A DNA stretch of 64,000 nucleotides from Streptomyces guryensis (GCF_021261325.1 NZ_JAJSBI010000004.1:372001-436000); one strand, 5' to 3'; counted from the first letter of the stretch, positions 17,303 to 25,630 are shown. Made by a program: numbers and translations. Notes: a model not told the origin generated them from the sequence alone.

Positions 17303-18004
17303 ATGGCGAGGAAGGAACCTGCAGCGGACGCTGCGAACCCCGGGCGACTGAAGCAGATCGCTCTGACCTACAAGATGACCCGCAAGGCCGACAATAAGAT
17401 CGGTCTTGTACTCGCGGCTGTCGGCATCGGCATCTTCGGTGTTTTCCTCGCGATCGGTTTCTTGATCGGTCACCCCATCTATCTCGGCATCCTGGGCCTG
17501 CTGCTCGCCTTCCTCGGAACGGCGATCGTGTTCGGGCGCCGGGCCGAGCGGGCGGCCTTCGGACAGATGGAGGGCCAGCCGGGCGCGGCCGCGGCGGTCC
17601 TCGACAACATCGGCCGAGGCTGGACGACGACGCCCGCCGTGGCCATGAACCGCAGCCAGGACGTGGTGCACCGGGCCGTGGGCAAGGCCGGCATCGTCCT
17701 GGTCGCCGAGGGCAACCCGAACCGGGTGAAGACCCTGCTGGCCGCCGAGAAGAAGAAGATGAACCGCATCGTCGCGGACGTACCGGTGCACGACGTCGTC
17801 GTCGGCACGGGCGACGGCCAGGTCGCGCTGAAGAAGCTGCGGACCACGATGCTCAAGCTGCCGCGCGTGCTCACCGGTCCCCAGGTGACGGCCACCAACG
17901 ACCGACTGCGTGCCATGGGCGACCTGATGAGCAACATGCCGCTGCCGAAGGGTCCGATTCCTGGGCGTGGCCTTCCCGGTCGCCCCCCGCGATCGCGAGG
18001 ATGA
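17303..18004 (+). CDS. DUF4191 integral membrane protein, C-terminus possibly altered by element insertion
   Basis: 233 residues with two adjacent membrane segments ('IGLVLAAVGIGIFGVFLAIG' and 'IYLGILGLLLAFLGTAIVFG', about residues 33-75) and a soluble C-terminal domain containing 'RPGLVLVAEG'-type text ('KAGIVLVAEGNPNRVKTLLA'). This is the DUF4191 family, found next to lipA in actinobacteria; function unknown. The extreme C-terminus ('PIPGRGLPGRPPRSRG') reads into the edge of the accessory insert, and an opposite-strand ORF of the insert overlaps it by 134 bases. The last ~15 residues may therefore be encoded by element DNA. Expected neighbour RDD is displaced to 25163. Confidence 0.88.
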   Translation: MARKEPAADAANPGRLKQIALTYKMTRKADNKIGLVLAAVGIGIFGVFLAIGFLIGHPIYLGILGLLLAFLGTAIVFGRRAERAAFGQMEGQPGAAAAVLDNIGRGWTTTPAVAMNRSQDVVHRAVGKAGIVLVAEGNPNRVKTLLAAEKKKMNRIVADVPVHDVVVGTGDGQVALKKLRTTMLKLPRVLTGPQVTATNDRLRAMGDLMSNMPLPKGPIPGRGLPGRPPRSRG

Positions 18005-18224
18005 CACCCGCCCTCACCTCACCGCTCAGCTCCATGGGCGGCAGGGGGTGAGGATCAACCGGAGGGGTGCCCTCGCACCCCTCCAGGGCGCCCATCAGCT
18101 CTTCCCAGAGGCCTGACGCAGTCCAGCGCCGCCAGTGCCCACGCAGCCCCTTAGAGCCGTACTTCGCGTCCAGCTCAGACCAGCGGGCACCGGTACGCGC
18201 CTTCTCTAGGAACGCCTCCAGCAC
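17871..18224 (-). CDS. Small transposase-like (DUF4096-type HTH) ORF at the insert's left edge
   Basis: The first ~60 residues ('LEKARTGARWSELDAKYGSK', 'GLRGHWRRWTASGLWEELMG') match the N-terminal helix-turn-helix of IS5-type transposases (DUF4096). It starts inside the 3' end of the integrase (50-base overlap). After about 'ELSGEVRAGVILA' the frame continues into the antisense of the DUF4191 gene, so the last ~45 residues are probably chromosomal and meaningless. Either a transposase fragment or a small protein that travels with the integrase. Only the N-terminal portion is trusted. Confidence 0.45.
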   Translation of the reverse strand: MLEAFLEKARTGARWSELDAKYGSKGLRGHWRRWTASGLWEELMGALEGCEGTPPVDPHPLPPMELSGEVRAGVILAIAGGDREGHAQESDPSAAACCSSGRPWHAVGRWWPSPGDR

Positions 18225-19882
18225 GGTAACGCGGTGCGAGCCCGCCTTTCTGACGGGCGGTGAGCCCGCCGCCCGGGAAGCGGACCACTTCTACGATCCG
18301 GTCCCAGCATCCGTCTGCGAGGTTCGGGACCAGACGCTCCCTCGTCCGGAACCACTCCGCCACCGAGCAGACAAGCCCCTTGCGCATCGGCGGAGGGGGA
18401 CCAGTCACCTTGATGCGGATGTCGAGGAGTTCCATGAACTCCTGCTGTTGCTCTTCGGACACCTCTTCCAAGCGGTGGTGTGCCATGTCAGCAAGCGCCT
18501 GAAGGTTCTTCGCGCGCTCCTCCCCCATGGCTACCTCAGCCTGCCAAGCAGCGATCTCTTCACGTGTCTTCTCCAATTGCGCCAGTTCCTCCAGCAAGGG
18601 CTTTACGGCCCGATCAACGGCCGTTTCAGCCTGCTTCGGAGAACGTCCCACCGACCGTCGTTCCCATCCACTGCTCAGCCATGGTCCGGAGGCGTTCCGC
18701 GTCCCCAAGGAGCTTGCAGACTTCCGTCCATGCCCACGTCTCCACACCGCCCGCGTCGATCTGTGAGCAGGAGCAGGTGGGCGCTCCGGGGTACGCCTCG
18801 GCTTTGCCCGTGCAGCGGTAGTGACGGGTGGTTGCGTCAGCACGAGTGGCCCCGACGTAGTGCTTGCCACAGGGGCTGATGATCCGGCTGGAGAGCGAAT
18901 ACACGCGTCCAGGTCCGGCAGCGGAGCGGGCAGGCTTGGAGGTCGCTCGACGCAGCTCGGCGACCTCTTCCGGAGTGAACATCGGGTCCAATTCCATGAC
19001 GATGCTCTCGCCCCATACGGGACGACCATCCGGCCCCAGTTCGGCATTCTTGGTGCTCCTGAAGACGAACCGGCCTTTCAACAGGTCTTCGTTCATCAGT
19101 CGCGACCGAATGTTGGCATGACTCCAGGGTTTACCGGACCGATTCAGAAGCCCTTCCGCATTGAGGCTCAGCGCCACTTTTCGCCAGTTCCCCCGGAACT
19201 TGACCGCGAACACCCGCGCCCTACGAAGCACCACAGCTTCGTGAAGGGGCTCGCAAGGCAACGCGCGAGTGCAGTATTCCCCACCGTCGCACTCGTCTAT
19301 GACAAGCTTCTGCTCGCCCTTCTTCCCCTTGTTGGCGATCCTGTATCCGTAACGAGCCTGCCCACCAGGAAATCCGCCATCTTCCGCCTTTTCCTGGATT
19401 CCCCCTTGCGTGCGGCTGCGGATATTCTCGCGCTCTTCCTCCGCGTAATCAGCATCCTTTCGCATCTTCGAGCGTCCGGAAGCCGTTGAATTGTCGTAGT
19501 CATCCTTCACCACGGCAACGAAGATCCCGAGTTCTTCGAGATCCCAGACCCAGCGCCAGAAAGCCCGGCCTGTGCGACCGATGGCCCGCCCTTCGTTCAC
19601 CACCACCATGTCGAAGGGGCGGGGATCACGGTGAGCGTCCTCCATGAGCCGCTTGAGGTCGCCCCGCTGGTGAGCCTCCAGGCTGCCGCTCACACCCTCG
19701 TCGGTGTAGGTGCCCACGTGCTCCCAGCCCTTGCGCTCCATGTAGCGCGCGGTCTTCTTGGACGTGTAGGCGACGCCGTAGCCCTTGGCCTGGTCTTCGG
19801 TCGACACCCTCAGGTAGTCGACCGCTCGGAGTGTCGTAGCCCCTGCTGCCACGTCGATTGAAGACGTGAGAGTCTTACCCAT
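18175..19882 (-). pseudogene. Large serine integrase, frameshifted
   Basis: The first 414 or so codons (19882 down to about 18650) encode a large serine recombinase: catalytic 'AVDYLRVSTEDQAKGYGVAY' with the nucleophilic Ser, 'GVSGSLEAHQRGDLKRLMED', 'VNEGRAIGRTGRAFWRWVWD', a recombinase domain ('NWRKVALSLNAEGLLNRSGK') and a zinc ribbon (C-G-K-H ... R-Y-R-C ... C-S-C). The frame then stops at 18626, but the C-terminal coiled coil continues intact in another frame ('SPKQAETAVDRAVKPLLEEL', 'VAEWFRTRERLVPNLADG') to 18175. The shift fits one extra G in the GGG near 18655. Rejoined length is about 565 residues, normal for the family. A sequencing error could give the same picture; otherwise the element can no longer integrate or excise by itself. 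Confidence 0.88.
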
Positions 19883-20138
19883 GTCAGTCCCTCCAGACTG
19901 GCCGGACCCCGGAGCGCGCCAACGCTGCCGGGGTCACCCATGCGGTCAGTCGACTATACGTGATGATCGCCCTACACGGGAGCGAACAGGATTTCCAGTA
20001 TTCGACGGTACGCTGCCTGTGATCCCGGCTTCTCCGTCGTGCGCCAAATAACCTTTCGACCAAAATTCGCCTCAACAGGATCGCACGACTGCGCTAGGGG
20101 CGTTTCGTTTCTCGCCTGATTTTCCCTGCCCTGCCGAC
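19883..20138. other. Gap between integrase start and rep 3' end
   Basis: 256 bases, lower GC than surroundings. It contains a hairpin near 19911 (CCCCGGAGCGCG...GCTGCCGGGGTC) and an integrase promoter region. A short minus-strand ORF (20123-19972, MSRQGRENQARNETP...) occupies the position where xis would be expected, but it lacks any excisionase helix-turn-helix, so I do not call it a gene. Confidence 0.4.
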
Positions 20139-21143
20139 TCATGCCCCGACCGCCCAATCCCACTTATCCCAGTGCCTCGCGTCCCCTATTTCCATTCGAG
20201 CGATCTCGCGGTTGGTGGCGATGTCTTCGCCGATTCCTGCGGCGAATAGGGCGGCGCCGGGGGTGTGGCCGGAGCCGACGTATCGCCAGTTCGACTCTGT
20301 GATGACGTCCGGGTTGTCGGTCGGTTCGGGGGCGCCTCGCTGGTATTCGGCGCGTTCCTCGCGCAGTGCGCCGTAGGTGGTGGAGTAGCGGCGGGATTTG
20401 GTGAGGATGTGGCCCTGGTAGCCGAGCGTGTGGGCCCACGGTCGGAGCCGGAGGTGTTCGAGTTCGGGCAGGCCGCCCAGGCGCCAGCAGGTGCCCATCA
20501 GGGCGCGTACGTGAGATGTGACGACGGCCGCATGGATGTCGTCCGGACTGGTGACGCGGTAGTCCAGTCCGGCGCCGGTTTCGGCGGTCCCCTTGGACAC
20601 GTACTTGGCGACGTAGGCGGCAACCGCATCGTCGGTGGGCCCCTCACCATCCGCGAAGGCCCGGATCGGCCGTACGTCCAACTGCCCGCCGAACACGAGG
20701 AGTTCGGTGCCGTAGGCGTCGGATTCCGGGACGCTCACGTTCGCCGCTGCGGCAGCCGCATGCACGGCGTCGGTGAGCAGTTCGGCCGTGGCCCACGCCG
20801 GGCACGGGTCACCGGGACCGTCCGGCCGTCGAGGGCGTACCACCCCGTGGAAGTGGATAACCGCCCGCTTCTGGTACTCGGCGACCTTGGCGAAGGACAC
20901 CACCAGGTGGTCACGCAGCTTGGAGCGCGGTATGCCCGCGGCGGAGGCCAGGTGGCGCCGCACGGCGGTGGTGAAGCGGTCCCACAGACGCCCGGCGTGT
21001 GCGTGCCACAGCACGTGGCCCGTGTAGTCGTAGCAGTCCTGGCACAGAGGCAGGCCGATGAGCGGGTCATCCTCGGTGTGCACCAGGCCGCAGCCGAGGC
21101 GCCGCCCGTGTTCGCAGCGCGGATCATCCCGGCGCGGACGGCA
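20139..21143 (-). pseudogene. repSA: RepSA-like HUH replication initiator, N-terminally truncated
   Basis: Open frame from 21143, cut off upstream by an in-frame TAA at 21144-21146. The text matches the C-terminal two thirds of pSAM2-type RepSA: 'CEHGRRLGCGLVHTEDDPLI' with paired Cys, 'CQDCYDYTGHVLWHAHAGRL', the metal-binding HUH motif in 'AVIHFHGVVRPR', and the nicking tyrosine region 'AAYVAKYVSKGTAETGAG'. RepSA starts rolling-circle replication of actinomycete integrative elements. The usual ~130 N-terminal residues are missing and IS256-like debris lies just upstream. The first GTG in the remaining frame is 21083. In intact elements repSA is followed by xis and int; here the integrase follows after 256 bases with no recognisable xis. 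Confidence 0.85.
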
Positions 21144-21317
21144 TTAGCCCCCATCACGCACACGGTGCACCGGGCCGAACAAGGGGGCGGTCAGCGTTAC
21201 GAACAGCCGGGGCTGCCCCCGCACGGCAGCGGGCACGCTCTTTCCGCCGGACAGGCCAGCACGGATCAGCTGGAAGGTGTCGCCCGCATGCAGGTAGGCG
21301 CACGGCTCACAGACCGA

Positions 21318-21452
21318 GGCACGCCCAAGGAGCTGATCGCGCTGGCCGAGGGGCTGCGCGAGTCCACCGAGTCGTGGACCGACCTGCTGCGCGACTGCCG
21401 CCGCCGGGGCATGCGCGATCCCGAGCTGGTCGTCGGTGACGGCGCGATGGGC
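21318..21452 (+). pseudogene. IS256-family transposase fragment
   Basis: A 45-codon frame reads 'GTPKELIALAEGLRESTESW' then 'TDLLRDCRRRGMRDPELVVG' and 'DGAMG', a clear match to the catalytic-core segment of IS256/Mutator transposases just before the second Asp region (known form: K-E-L-x-A-L-x-D-G-x-R-E-S). Both sides are missing: the truncated rep is upstream and the SRPBCC gene stop lies 5 bases after. A scar of insertion and deletion. Confidence 0.8.
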
Positions 21453-21456
21453 CCAT

Positions 21457-21972
21457 TCATCGCTGGTTGGCGTACGCGGTGTCGATCGTTGTCTTCATGA
21501 GTTGCGCGGCGGTGCGCATGTTCGTGGTGGTGAAATCGAGGAGCGATGCGGGTGCGAACTCGGTCGTCCACATGAGATGGACACCCGCGTCGTCCTCGCG
21601 CACGACCTGGGTTCCCAGGTGGTGCGTCACGGTACTGTCGGTCACCTGGTACTGGAGCCGTCGAGCGTCGTCGTCGAGTTCGACGATGCGCTCGGTGGCC
21701 CTCATGCCATTGGCGAAGGTCACAACTCTGCTGTCCGGCCTCTTTTCGACGGTGACCGCGAACCCTGGGATGAGCCGCGTGTCCACCGCGTAGATGTCGC
21801 GTATGACATCCCAGGTGAAGGCTGCGCTGGCTTCGACGGGGACGTCGACGGTCACCGAGCTGATGCCGGTTCCCTCATCGGAACGAGTTTCCATGGGCAG
21901 TGTCATTTCTTTTCCCTCTTCCCTGATCGTCGGCTGCGGGCGTCGTTGTCGCTGGGCCGAATCCGTCGTCAC
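21457..21972 (-). CDS. SRPBCC-family protein (polyketide cyclase/START-like fold)
   Basis: 171 codons if started at GTG 21972, which overlaps the stop of the upstream oxidoreductase (GTGA), suggesting translational coupling. ATG 21906 with GAAGAGG upstream is the alternative and gives 149 residues with a more typical beginning. The fold is seen in 'TVDVPVEASAAFTWDVIRDI', 'IPGFAVTVEKRPDSRVVTFA', 'ERIVELDDDARRLQYQVTDS' and the final helix 'AAQLMKTTIDTAYANQR'. SRPBCC proteins bind hydrophobic ligands in a deep pocket; role here unknown. Last gene of a three-gene minus-strand cassette. Confidence 0.83.
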   Translation of the reverse strand: MTTDSAQRQRRPQPTIREEGKEMTLPMETRSDEGTGISSVTVDVPVEASAAFTWDVIRDIYAVDTRLIPGFAVTVEKRPDSRVVTFANGMRATERIVELDDDARRLQYQVTDSTVTHHLGTQVVREDDAGVHLMWTTEFAPASLLDFTTTNMRTAAQLMKTTIDTAYANQR

Positions 21973-22931
21973 GGCACCATCACCACCCGACCGATACGAC
22001 CACGTTGCTCGGCGTAGCGATGCGCGTCGGCGGCGTCGGCGAGTGGGAACACCCGGTCGACGACCACGTCGAGGTCGCCGTCGGCTACCCGGCGGATCAT
22101 GTCGGCGACGTAGGCACGCACGCGAGGCGTGTGGATCATTGGGCTGAGGCTGAAGCCGCTCAGGGTGCAGTTGCCCAGGAGGAGCGTGGTCGCATCGACC
22201 ATCGACGCCTCCCTGGCCGACGCCCCGAGGAAGACCACCGTGCCACCCTGGCGCGTGGCAAGGATCAACTGCTGCGTCATGGGCCCACCAACGGGATCCA
22301 GGGCCAGGTCGACACCGATGCCGTCGGTGAGTTCGAGGACGCGTCGGCGCACGTCTTCGGTGCGATAGTCGATGCCGTCGTGGAGGCCGAGTCGGCGCAG
22401 CGCGTCAAGTTGCTCGTGGCTCGAACCCGTCCCGATCACCCGCGCCCCGGCCTTCGCCGCGAGCTGCACCGCCGCGAGACCGACTCCTCCCGCCGCGCCC
22501 TGCACCAGCACCGTACTGCCGGCGGCGAGACCGCCCTGCTCGAACAGCGCCTCGTAGGCGGTTCCGAACGCGACCGGCACGCACGCCGCCGCTGCCGCGT
22601 CGGCGCCGTCGGGCAGGACCCAGCAATGGTCTGCCCGCACCGCCCGGAGTTCCGCATGTGAGCCGTGCTCTCCGAAAGCGCTCACGCGCTGTCCGACCCG
22701 GAGATCGGTCACCTGCTCGCCAACGGCTACCACCGTGCCCGCACTGCCGTAGCCGACGACGTGGGGGCTTCGCGGGAGTGGCATCATCAGCCTGGTCAGA
22801 AGGTCGCCGCCCTCGATGCTGATCGCCTCGACTTTGATCAACACCTCGTTGTCGTCAGGCACGGGGTCGGCGATCTCCTCGTAGCTGAGCACGTCAGGCC
22901 CGCCGTTCTCGCGGTACACAACTGCTTTCAT
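21969..22931 (-). CDS. Quinone oxidoreductase-like MDR-family dehydrogenase
   Basis: 320 residues of the medium-chain dehydrogenase superfamily, NADPH:quinone reductase type without zinc ligands. N-terminal GroES-like domain 'MKAVVYRENGGPDVLSYEEI'. Cofactor motif 'STVLVQGAAGGVGLAAVQLA' (A-A-x-G-G-V-G). C-terminal 'DGDLDVVVDRVFPLADAADA' precedes the usual 'H-x-x-x-x-x-x-x-G-K/R-V/I-V'. Starts 46 bases after the SDR gene stop and overlaps the SRPBCC gene by 4 bases, so all three are likely one transcript under the TetR gene on the other strand. Confidence 0.9.
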   Translation of the reverse strand: MKAVVYRENGGPDVLSYEEIADPVPDDNEVLIKVEAISIEGGDLLTRLMMPLPRSPHVVGYGSAGTVVAVGEQVTDLRVGQRVSAFGEHGSHAELRAVRADHCWVLPDGADAAAAACVPVAFGTAYEALFEQGGLAAGSTVLVQGAAGGVGLAAVQLAAKAGARVIGTGSSHEQLDALRRLGLHDGIDYRTEDVRRRVLELTDGIGVDLALDPVGGPMTQQLILATRQGGTVVFLGASAREASMVDATTLLLGNCTLSGFSLSPMIHTPRVRAYVADMIRRVADGDLDVVVDRVFPLADAADAHRYAEQRGRIGRVVMVP

Positions 22932-22977
22932 GATGGTGGTTCTCCAGTCTTGGGGACGGCCAAGAGGGCCCAGGCCG

Positions 22978-23805
22978 CTATGAGTTGCCGTGTGCGATTT
23001 CCGAGAGGTGGGTCCATGCGTCCCATGTGGACAGCCGTGCGTCGTAATGACCGCGGACCTTCGGCAGTACCGCCCTGCCCAGGATGAGCCGCAGCGGCGG
23101 CACGTCGGCGTCGACGGCCGCGAGAACGGCTTCCGGTGTCGCCACCGGGTCCGCGAAGTCTGCGGGGTCGAAGCCCGCGAGCAGGGCTCGTCGAGCCTCG
23201 TCGTAGGCGGGGATCTCGGGTGATTGCCTGAGGGAACCGGCGCTGGCGAACTCGGTGGCGTAGGGCCCGGGTTCGATGATGGTCACCTTGATCCCGAGGT
23301 GGGCGACCTCTCGCGACAGGGCGTCCATCATGCCTTCCAGCGCCCACTTGGAGGCGTTGTAAAGACCGAGGGTCGGCTCGCCGATCAGGCCGGCCAGGCT
23401 GGACACCGACACGATGTGACCGCTTCCCTGTTCGCGCAGGAGGGGCAGTGCTGCTTGCGTCACCCACAACGCCCCGAGCAGATTGGTGTCGAGCAGCTCC
23501 CGGACGTCGTCCTCCTGGACCTCCTCGACGGCGCCGCGCAAGCCGTAGCCCGCATTGTTGACGATCACGTCGAGCCGCCCGAAGTGCTGGTGAGCGGCGG
23601 CCACGGCGTCGAACACAGCACCGCGCTGGGTGACATCCAGCGGCAGGACCAGCGCAGAGTCGGGGAATGCCTCGGCCAGCGGCTTGAGCCGGCTCTCCTC
23701 GCGCGCCGTCGCGACGACCCGGTCGCCCCTTCTCAGGGCTGCCTCTGCCCAAAGCCGGCCGAACCCCCGCGAGCAGCCCGTCATGAACCAGACCTTCTCG
23801 GTCAC
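22978..23805 (-). CDS. Short-chain dehydrogenase/reductase
   Basis: 275 residues. Cofactor loop 'VWFMTGCSRGFGRLWAEAAL' fits the classical T-G-x-x-x-G-x-G pattern. 'LDVIVNNAGYGLRGAVEEVQ' carries N-N-A-G, 'SVSSLAGLIG' the catalytic Ser and 'GLYNASKWALEGMMDAL' the Y-x-x-x-K pair. 'VTIIEPGPYATEF' is the typical P-G motif. First gene of the minus-strand cassette, facing tetR. NADP preference is suggested by Arg in 'ATAREESRL'. Substrate unknown. Confidence 0.92.
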   Translation of the reverse strand: MTEKVWFMTGCSRGFGRLWAEAALRRGDRVVATAREESRLKPLAEAFPDSALVLPLDVTQRGAVFDAVAAAHQHFGRLDVIVNNAGYGLRGAVEEVQEDDVRELLDTNLLGALWVTQAALPLLREQGSGHIVSVSSLAGLIGEPTLGLYNASKWALEGMMDALSREVAHLGIKVTIIEPGPYATEFASAGSLRQSPEIPAYDEARRALLAGFDPADFADPVATPEAVLAAVDADVPPLRLILGRAVLPKVRGHYDARLSTWDAWTHLSEIAHGNS

Positions 23806-23847
23806 GCGCCTCTCCCCTCTGTGTCCGTCTCCGCCTCAGGAGTTAAG

Positions 23848-23884
23848 ATGAACCGTGGTTCACGATCATCGTGAACCACGGTTC
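23848..23884. promoter_or_regulatory. Perfect palindromic double operator between tetR and the SDR cassette
   Basis: Two dyads, TGAACCGTGGTTCA (23848-23861) and TGAACCACGGTTCA (23871-23884), are arranged so that the whole 37-base stretch is a perfect palindrome around base 23866 with 18-base arms. It sits between divergent starts (SDR 23805, TetR 23926), which is where an autoregulating TetR repressor would bind, most likely as two dimers. Confidence 0.85.
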
Positions 23885-23925
23885 ACCTTTAGGCAAGTCG
23901 CGTGCGGATTGTTCAGGGAGAGACC

Positions 23926-24495
23926 ATGACCGAAGGCCGGCCGCCACGGGCCGACGCGGTGCGCAACCGCAAGAAGATCCTCGCCGCAGCTCGTGAGCAG
24001 GTGACAGCGCACGGCCCGGACGTCGGAATGGACGAGATCGCCGCCGCGGCAGGTGTGGCCGTGGGCACCCTGTACCGCCATTTCCCCACCAAGACCGACC
24101 TGGTGGCGGCCGTCGTCGAGGAGTTCGTCGCGCAGGTGGCCGACGACGCCGAGGCCGCCTGCGCGCGCGTCGCATCAGGTGCCCACGCGTGGGACGAGAT
24201 CACCGGCTTCCTGACCCGGCTCACCGAGGAAGTGGCGACCAACCACGCCGTGAAGGCCGCCACTCAGACGCTGGGCGCCGTCCCGGACGACAAGGCTGAC
24301 GAGGACCGCGCTGGCGCTGCCCTGACGACTCTCATCCAGGCCGCCCAGTCCGACGGCGACCTCCACCCCGACATCAGCGTCGCGGACGTCTACCTGCTCT
24401 TCACCACCGCGCCCACCGACCGCCCACCGGCAGCTCGCGCCCGCTGGCTGACGCTCGTCCTGTTCGGTCTCACCCCGCACGGTCGTGAGCGATAG
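23926..24495 (+). CDS. TetR-family transcriptional regulator
   Basis: 189 residues from ATG 23926, preferred over 23902 because AGGGAGAG lies just upstream. N-terminal HTH: 'RKKILAAAREQVTAHGPDVG', 'MDEIAAAAGVAVGTLYRHFP', 'TKTDLVAAVVEEFVAQV', a standard TetR signature. The C-terminal part is the usual helical ligand-binding domain. Divergent from the SDR-MDR-SRPBCC cassette, with the double palindrome between, so it very probably represses both. The ligand may be a compound handled by the two reductases. Part of the accessory insert. Confidence 0.93.
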   Translation: MTEGRPPRADAVRNRKKILAAAREQVTAHGPDVGMDEIAAAAGVAVGTLYRHFPTKTDLVAAVVEEFVAQVADDAEAACARVASGAHAWDEITGFLTRLTEEVATNHAVKAATQTLGAVPDDKADEDRAGAALTTLIQAAQSDGDLHPDISVADVYLLFTTAPTDRPPAARARWLTLVLFGLTPHGRER

Positions 24496-24579
24496 CCCCC
24501 GGACACACGAGTACGTGCGCCGCGCCGCGCCCACCGCTGCACGCGAACCCGAGAATGGCCCCGGAGCAATGCTCAAGAC

Positions 24580-24954
24580 CTGTGGATCGGCCTCGGGAGG
24601 GGTGCTTCGCGAAACGCGGAGGGCGTACCCGAACTTGTCGACGCCCCCTGGTCGGTCCGATGCGGACTTGTCCTCTGGCACGAGGGCGAGCACGCCGACT
24701 ATGTATGGGAGTGGAAAGACGAGCCCACACAAGGACGGTGGGCGCGTTGGACCACTGAAAGCCCCATGCGGTTCGAGACCCTGCCATGGTGCGAGATCCC
24801 CGGCGGACCGGACGGCGACGCATGCACGCTCTACCGGGACCACACCCGCAACCACTCATGGAACGTGTTTGACCCGAAGATCGAGGCGCTTCGCCGAAGG
24901 ACCCTCGCGGAGAACGCCGAATTGATCGCATGGCTCAGTGGGAAGCCGAACTGA
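24580..24954 (+). pseudogene. Start-less ORF remnant of unknown function
   Basis: An open frame runs from the TetR stop (same frame) to a TGA at 24954. Protein-like text begins about 24577 ('DLWIGLGRGA...') and continues 'LVLWHEGEHADYVWEWKDEP', 'WCEIPGGPDGDACTLYRDHT', 'RRRTLAENAELIAWLSGKPN'. The first ATG is at 24766 and would give only 62 residues; nothing before it is a usable start, so the 5' end appears lost by deletion. Composition (many Trp, Glu, His) is unlike a shadow frame. No family recognised; possibly a phage or element gene. A terminator hairpin follows. Confidence 0.5.
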
Positions 24955-24971
24955 AGGACCGCACGCGACGT

Positions 24972-25010
24972 GAAGACGCCCCCGGTTCGAGTGGAAGCGG
25001 GGGCGCCTTC
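24972..25010. terminator. Terminator at the right end of the accessory insert
   Basis: Hairpin with arms GAAGACGCCCCCG and CGGGGGCGCCTTC (one mismatch), 18 bases after the remnant ORF. Confidence 0.75.
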
Positions 25011-25080
25011 ATAGCATGTTCGTGCTGGTCAGCGGCTAAACGCGCAGAGTGAACCCAAAGGCAACCTTGGAGGACGCTGT

Positions 25081-25150
25081 CGCGCCCTGAAGGGGCGCGG
25101 GGGAACTGCGCGAGTAACCACGATGGCGCCGCAGACGATGAACGGCGCAC
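25081..25150. repeat. Intergenic repeat family A-like (degenerate)
   Basis: CGCGCCCTGAAGGGGCGCGG followed by GAACTGCGCGAGTAACCACG and GCGCCGCAGACGATGAACG, which resembles the tail of the family A units seen at 54447. It lies 3' of the RDD gene and probably marks native chromosome to the right of the insert. Confidence 0.55.
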
Positions 25151-25162
25151 CCCGCGGAGCGC

Positions 25163-25630
25163 TCAGCCGCGGACCTCGACCGTGCGGGCCAGCCGGTCGT
25201 GCAGGCCCCTGCCGTCGCGGTCCCAGATCAGGGCCGGGATCGCGATGCACAGCAGGGCCGTGCGGACGGTGGCGCGGAGGGGGCTGGGGCGGCCGGTGTC
25301 CAGGGCGACCACGCGGAGGCCGAAAAGGCGCTTACCGGGGGTGAAGCCGATCGTGCCGGCCGTCAGGACACCGAGGACGAAGAAGATGAGCAGCGCCCAG
25401 TTGCCGGTGGCCTGGTCGTAGCCGTGTGTGATCAGACCGTATGCGATCAAGAGGCACAGGCCCCAGTCGACGACGAGGGCGCCGAACCGGCGGCCCGGAC
25501 GGGCGATCGAGCCCGGTCCTTCCTCGGGCAGACCGAGCTGTTCGCCGCGGTATCCGAAGTCGGCACCGGCTTCCTCTGCGGCCGCGCGGGGGCCCGAGAG
25601 CCATGAGCCGATTGCATCCCTGTTGTCCAC
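25163..25630 (-). CDS. RDD-family membrane protein
   Basis: 155 residues, GTG start at 25630. Begins with a short cytoplasmic stretch and the RDD signature at '[20 protein letters not shown]' (Arg at the start, Asp in the first membrane helix). Three membrane segments follow: '[15 protein letters not shown]', '[20 protein letters not shown]' and '[14 protein letters not shown]', ending '[17 protein letters not shown]'. RDD proteins are of uncertain function, some acting as antiporters or accessory membrane factors. Divergent from glnA, as in other Streptomyces; it should be the direct neighbour of DUF4191 but for the insert. Confidence 0.9.
   Translation of the reverse strand: MDNRDAIGSWLSGPRAAAEEAGADFGYRGEQLGLPEEGPGSIARPGRRFGALVVDWGLCLLIAYGLITHGYDQATGNWALLIFFVLGVLTAGTIGFTPGKRLFGLRVVALDTGRPSPLRATVRTALLCIAIPALIWDRDGRGLHDRLARTVEVRG

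Larger units (their letters stand above)
18005..25070. mobile_element. Decayed integrative element / accessory insert
   Basis: About 7 kb separating DUF4191 from the RDD protein and glnA, genes adjacent in typical Streptomyces. Contents: frameshifted serine integrase reading toward the left edge, 5'-truncated RepSA-like initiator, IS256 scrap, an SRPBCC/oxidoreductase/SDR/TetR cassette, and a start-less ORF remnant. Parts (19-20 kb) are visibly less GC-rich than the surroundings. Edges are approximate: the left edge lies near 17960-18005, where the DUF4191 frame changes character; the right edge lies before the family A repeat near 25081. I could not identify matching att cores. Confidence 0.7.

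Noticed and set aside
19972..20163. Possible xis gene between integrase and rep
   Set aside because: Position is right but the short ORF has no excisionase helix-turn-helix and overlaps the rep 3' end.
17940..25080. Exact attL/attR core pair
   Set aside because: I compared both edges by eye and found no convincing shared core; serine integrases may leave only a few common bases, so boundaries are left approximate.
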